From contig CM058236.1 in NCBI GenBank assembly GCA_030180135.1, positions 56,881,728 through 56,945,727 of the forward strand: a stretch of DNA of 64,000 bases, written 5' to 3'. This DNA comes from Orychophragmus violaceus. Taxonomy: Eukaryota > Streptophyta > Magnoliopsida > Brassicales > Brassicaceae. Each line of letters begins with the position of its first letter. Position 1 is the stretch's first letter. The position numbers were made by a program, and so were the translations under genes. Positions 62,956-64,000 of the stretch are shown here, one piece after another. The notes beneath the pieces are model-generated. The model was not told where the DNA came from and searched no databases. It was given only the letters and a program-made list of their open reading frames with translations.

Positions 62956-63846
62956 ATGGCTCTCAGAGACGCGACATGAGCTAGCACGAGTACAGCGGCG
63001 GGATCGTTTGGTCCGCATCTGCCGTCCGTCTTAACCGAGAATCATATTCGCCGGTTGCGAACGCAGTGTCGGATTCCTCCGGAGGTGGAGATAGTCGTTC
63101 CGTCACCGGCAATCTCGCTGGAAACAATCGTGGAAGGCTACTGTTGTGCTTCCTACACATACTTCGAGAAGTGTGGGCTTTTATTCCCCATTCCTCGCCT
63201 GGGTTCCTTGGTACTGGCCCAGCTCCAGTTGGCATTCCATCAAATGACGCCGAACTTCGTCCGACATGTTATTGGACTCGGAGTCAGGGCCGCGGAAGAG
63301 GGAATTGAGTTCGGGCCCGAGGAACTTATGCGAGTTTGCTCGGTAAAGCAAAATACTCGCTTCCTGGGGACATACTATCTTTCTCCCCGCTTCGGTTGTA
63401 TCCTTGAAGACGTCCCAACCAAGGACATGTGGAAAGACCGATACTTTTTCTTCAGGGTAACTCATCACTCGGTTGGGGAATTCGACTATTCAGTCATTCC
63501 TTCTCGGTGGTCTTCCAGTGTAGGTAAGGTTCAAAGTTCCGATGTTTGGTTCCTTTTATTGTGGTATTGCTTCTTACCCTCCCTTTTTATCTTATAGACG
63601 TTCCCGAGTCACTTGCCACCAACCCGATCACTGAGGCTTTGATAGCCAGGTTGAGGGGAGGCACTATCAATTGGGGCAGCTTTTCGGTAGAGCGCGTGCA
63701 AGCCGCTCTGCGGGTCAACCCCGAGCGGGCTCTGATGGGTCGTCAGCAGGTTTTTCGCAACCCGGTGCCTTCTTCCGAACCCTCCCGGGCTCTTGTGGCT
63801 CAAGCTGCTCAGCCCCCACTCTGTATTACCGAGCGGACAGGAGAGA
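62956..63846 (+). pseudogene. Antisense accessory ORF with putative gypsy-type transposon domain (continues to the right)
   Basis: Start MALRDAT, with an in-frame TGA at codon 8 (62977-62979), then STSTAAGSFGPHLPSVLTEN and RTQCRIPPEVEIVVPSPAIS. The core LETIVEGYCCASYTYFEKCG, LLFPIPRLGSLVLAQLQLAF and FRVTHHSVGEFDYSVIP is of the plant 'putative gypsy type transposon' family (Transposase_28, PF04195, by memory). A GT-AG intron (63524-63597) joins the frame exactly to DVPESLATNPITEALIARLR, and a second donor lies at 63847. The ORF runs opposite to the retroelement defined by the LTR at 61860-62394 and sits upstream of its 3' LTR. Extra antisense ORFs in that position are known in some Tat-lineage elements. 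The early stop may be bypassed by a start at 63055 or may mark decay. Confidence 0.6.
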
Positions 63847-64000
63847 GTAAGTCGTCTGGTTGCGAGTCTATCTTTGTTTTTTGTATATATCGCCATTTTG
63901 GTTCGTCTTCTAAGGCGCTTTAGGCCTGCGGGTACTCAGCTCCAGTTGTTGGGGAAATGTTTCTTGGTGGCCCGTATTCCGAGATGATGTCTTTCGTCGG

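Overview
This is plant nuclear DNA, most likely from a Brassicaceae species and from gene-poor, transposon-dense chromatin such as pericentromere. The indications are Athila-like Ty3/gypsy gag sequences, Mutator-like elements that carry DUF1985 genes (VANDAL-like), a receptor-like-protein gene and an F-box gene of types expanded in Arabidopsis relatives, and 5'-TG...CA-3' LTRs with tRNA-iMet or tRNA-Asp primer sites. No rRNA, tRNA or CRISPR was recognised. Almost nothing here is an intact host gene. The window is a stack of insertions whose target-site duplications (TSDs) can mostly be read from the sequence.

Layout. (1) 1-15.9 kb is a four-level nest. A decayed Ty1/copia pol (14414-15891) received a minus-strand Athila-type element (gag, tRNA-Asp primer site and 5' LTR, 11746-14413). 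That received a plus-strand gag-only Athila-like element (1-11745). That in turn received a young, apparently intact copia (2553-10307, TSD AGACC, LTRs differing at 3 positions, one 1325-codon polyprotein). (2) 16.15-31.74 kb is a receptor-like-protein pseudogene split by a 13-kb Mutator-like block (16887-29913) flanked by the 9-bp duplication GGAGAGTTT. The block holds two related units, each with mudrA-type and DUF1985 coding remnants, and the second also has a GRF zinc-finger gene. (3) 32.5-34 kb is LTR-like GC-rich DNA. (4) 34.1-43.6 kb is a decayed copia element interrupted by a gag-only LTR element (36031-40781). (5) 43581-48385 is a minus-strand copia with TSD ATATA and several lesions. 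(6) 48.7-53.35 kb is an F-box pseudogene interrupted by a CACTA element (48810-52340, TSD GTA). (7) 53.6-54.6 kb is a tandem repeat. (8) 54.6-58.3 kb is a Mutator/VANDAL-like remnant with a nested Pack-MULE (55973-57284, TSD TGGGGATATA) carrying a DOG1-like gene fragment. (9) 58338-61826 is a second copy of the gag-only Athila-like family, cut off in its 3' LTR. (10) 61860-64000 is the 3' end of a minus-strand LTR element with a spliced antisense ORF next to that LTR.

The two observations I rate highest are both non-coding. First, pairs and arrays of a TCGATCGA-type palindrome, spaced 19-22 bp centre to centre (two helical turns), recur in copia and Athila-like elements of different superfamilies. 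Second, the three Mutator-like units each carry dense non-coding arrays of an AGT(n)TAC-type octamer or heptamer (AGTTTTAC, AGTTGTAC/CC or AGTCTAC) beside DUF1985 genes. This resembles the VANC anti-silencing system of VANDAL elements, with a motif that has diverged from unit to unit.
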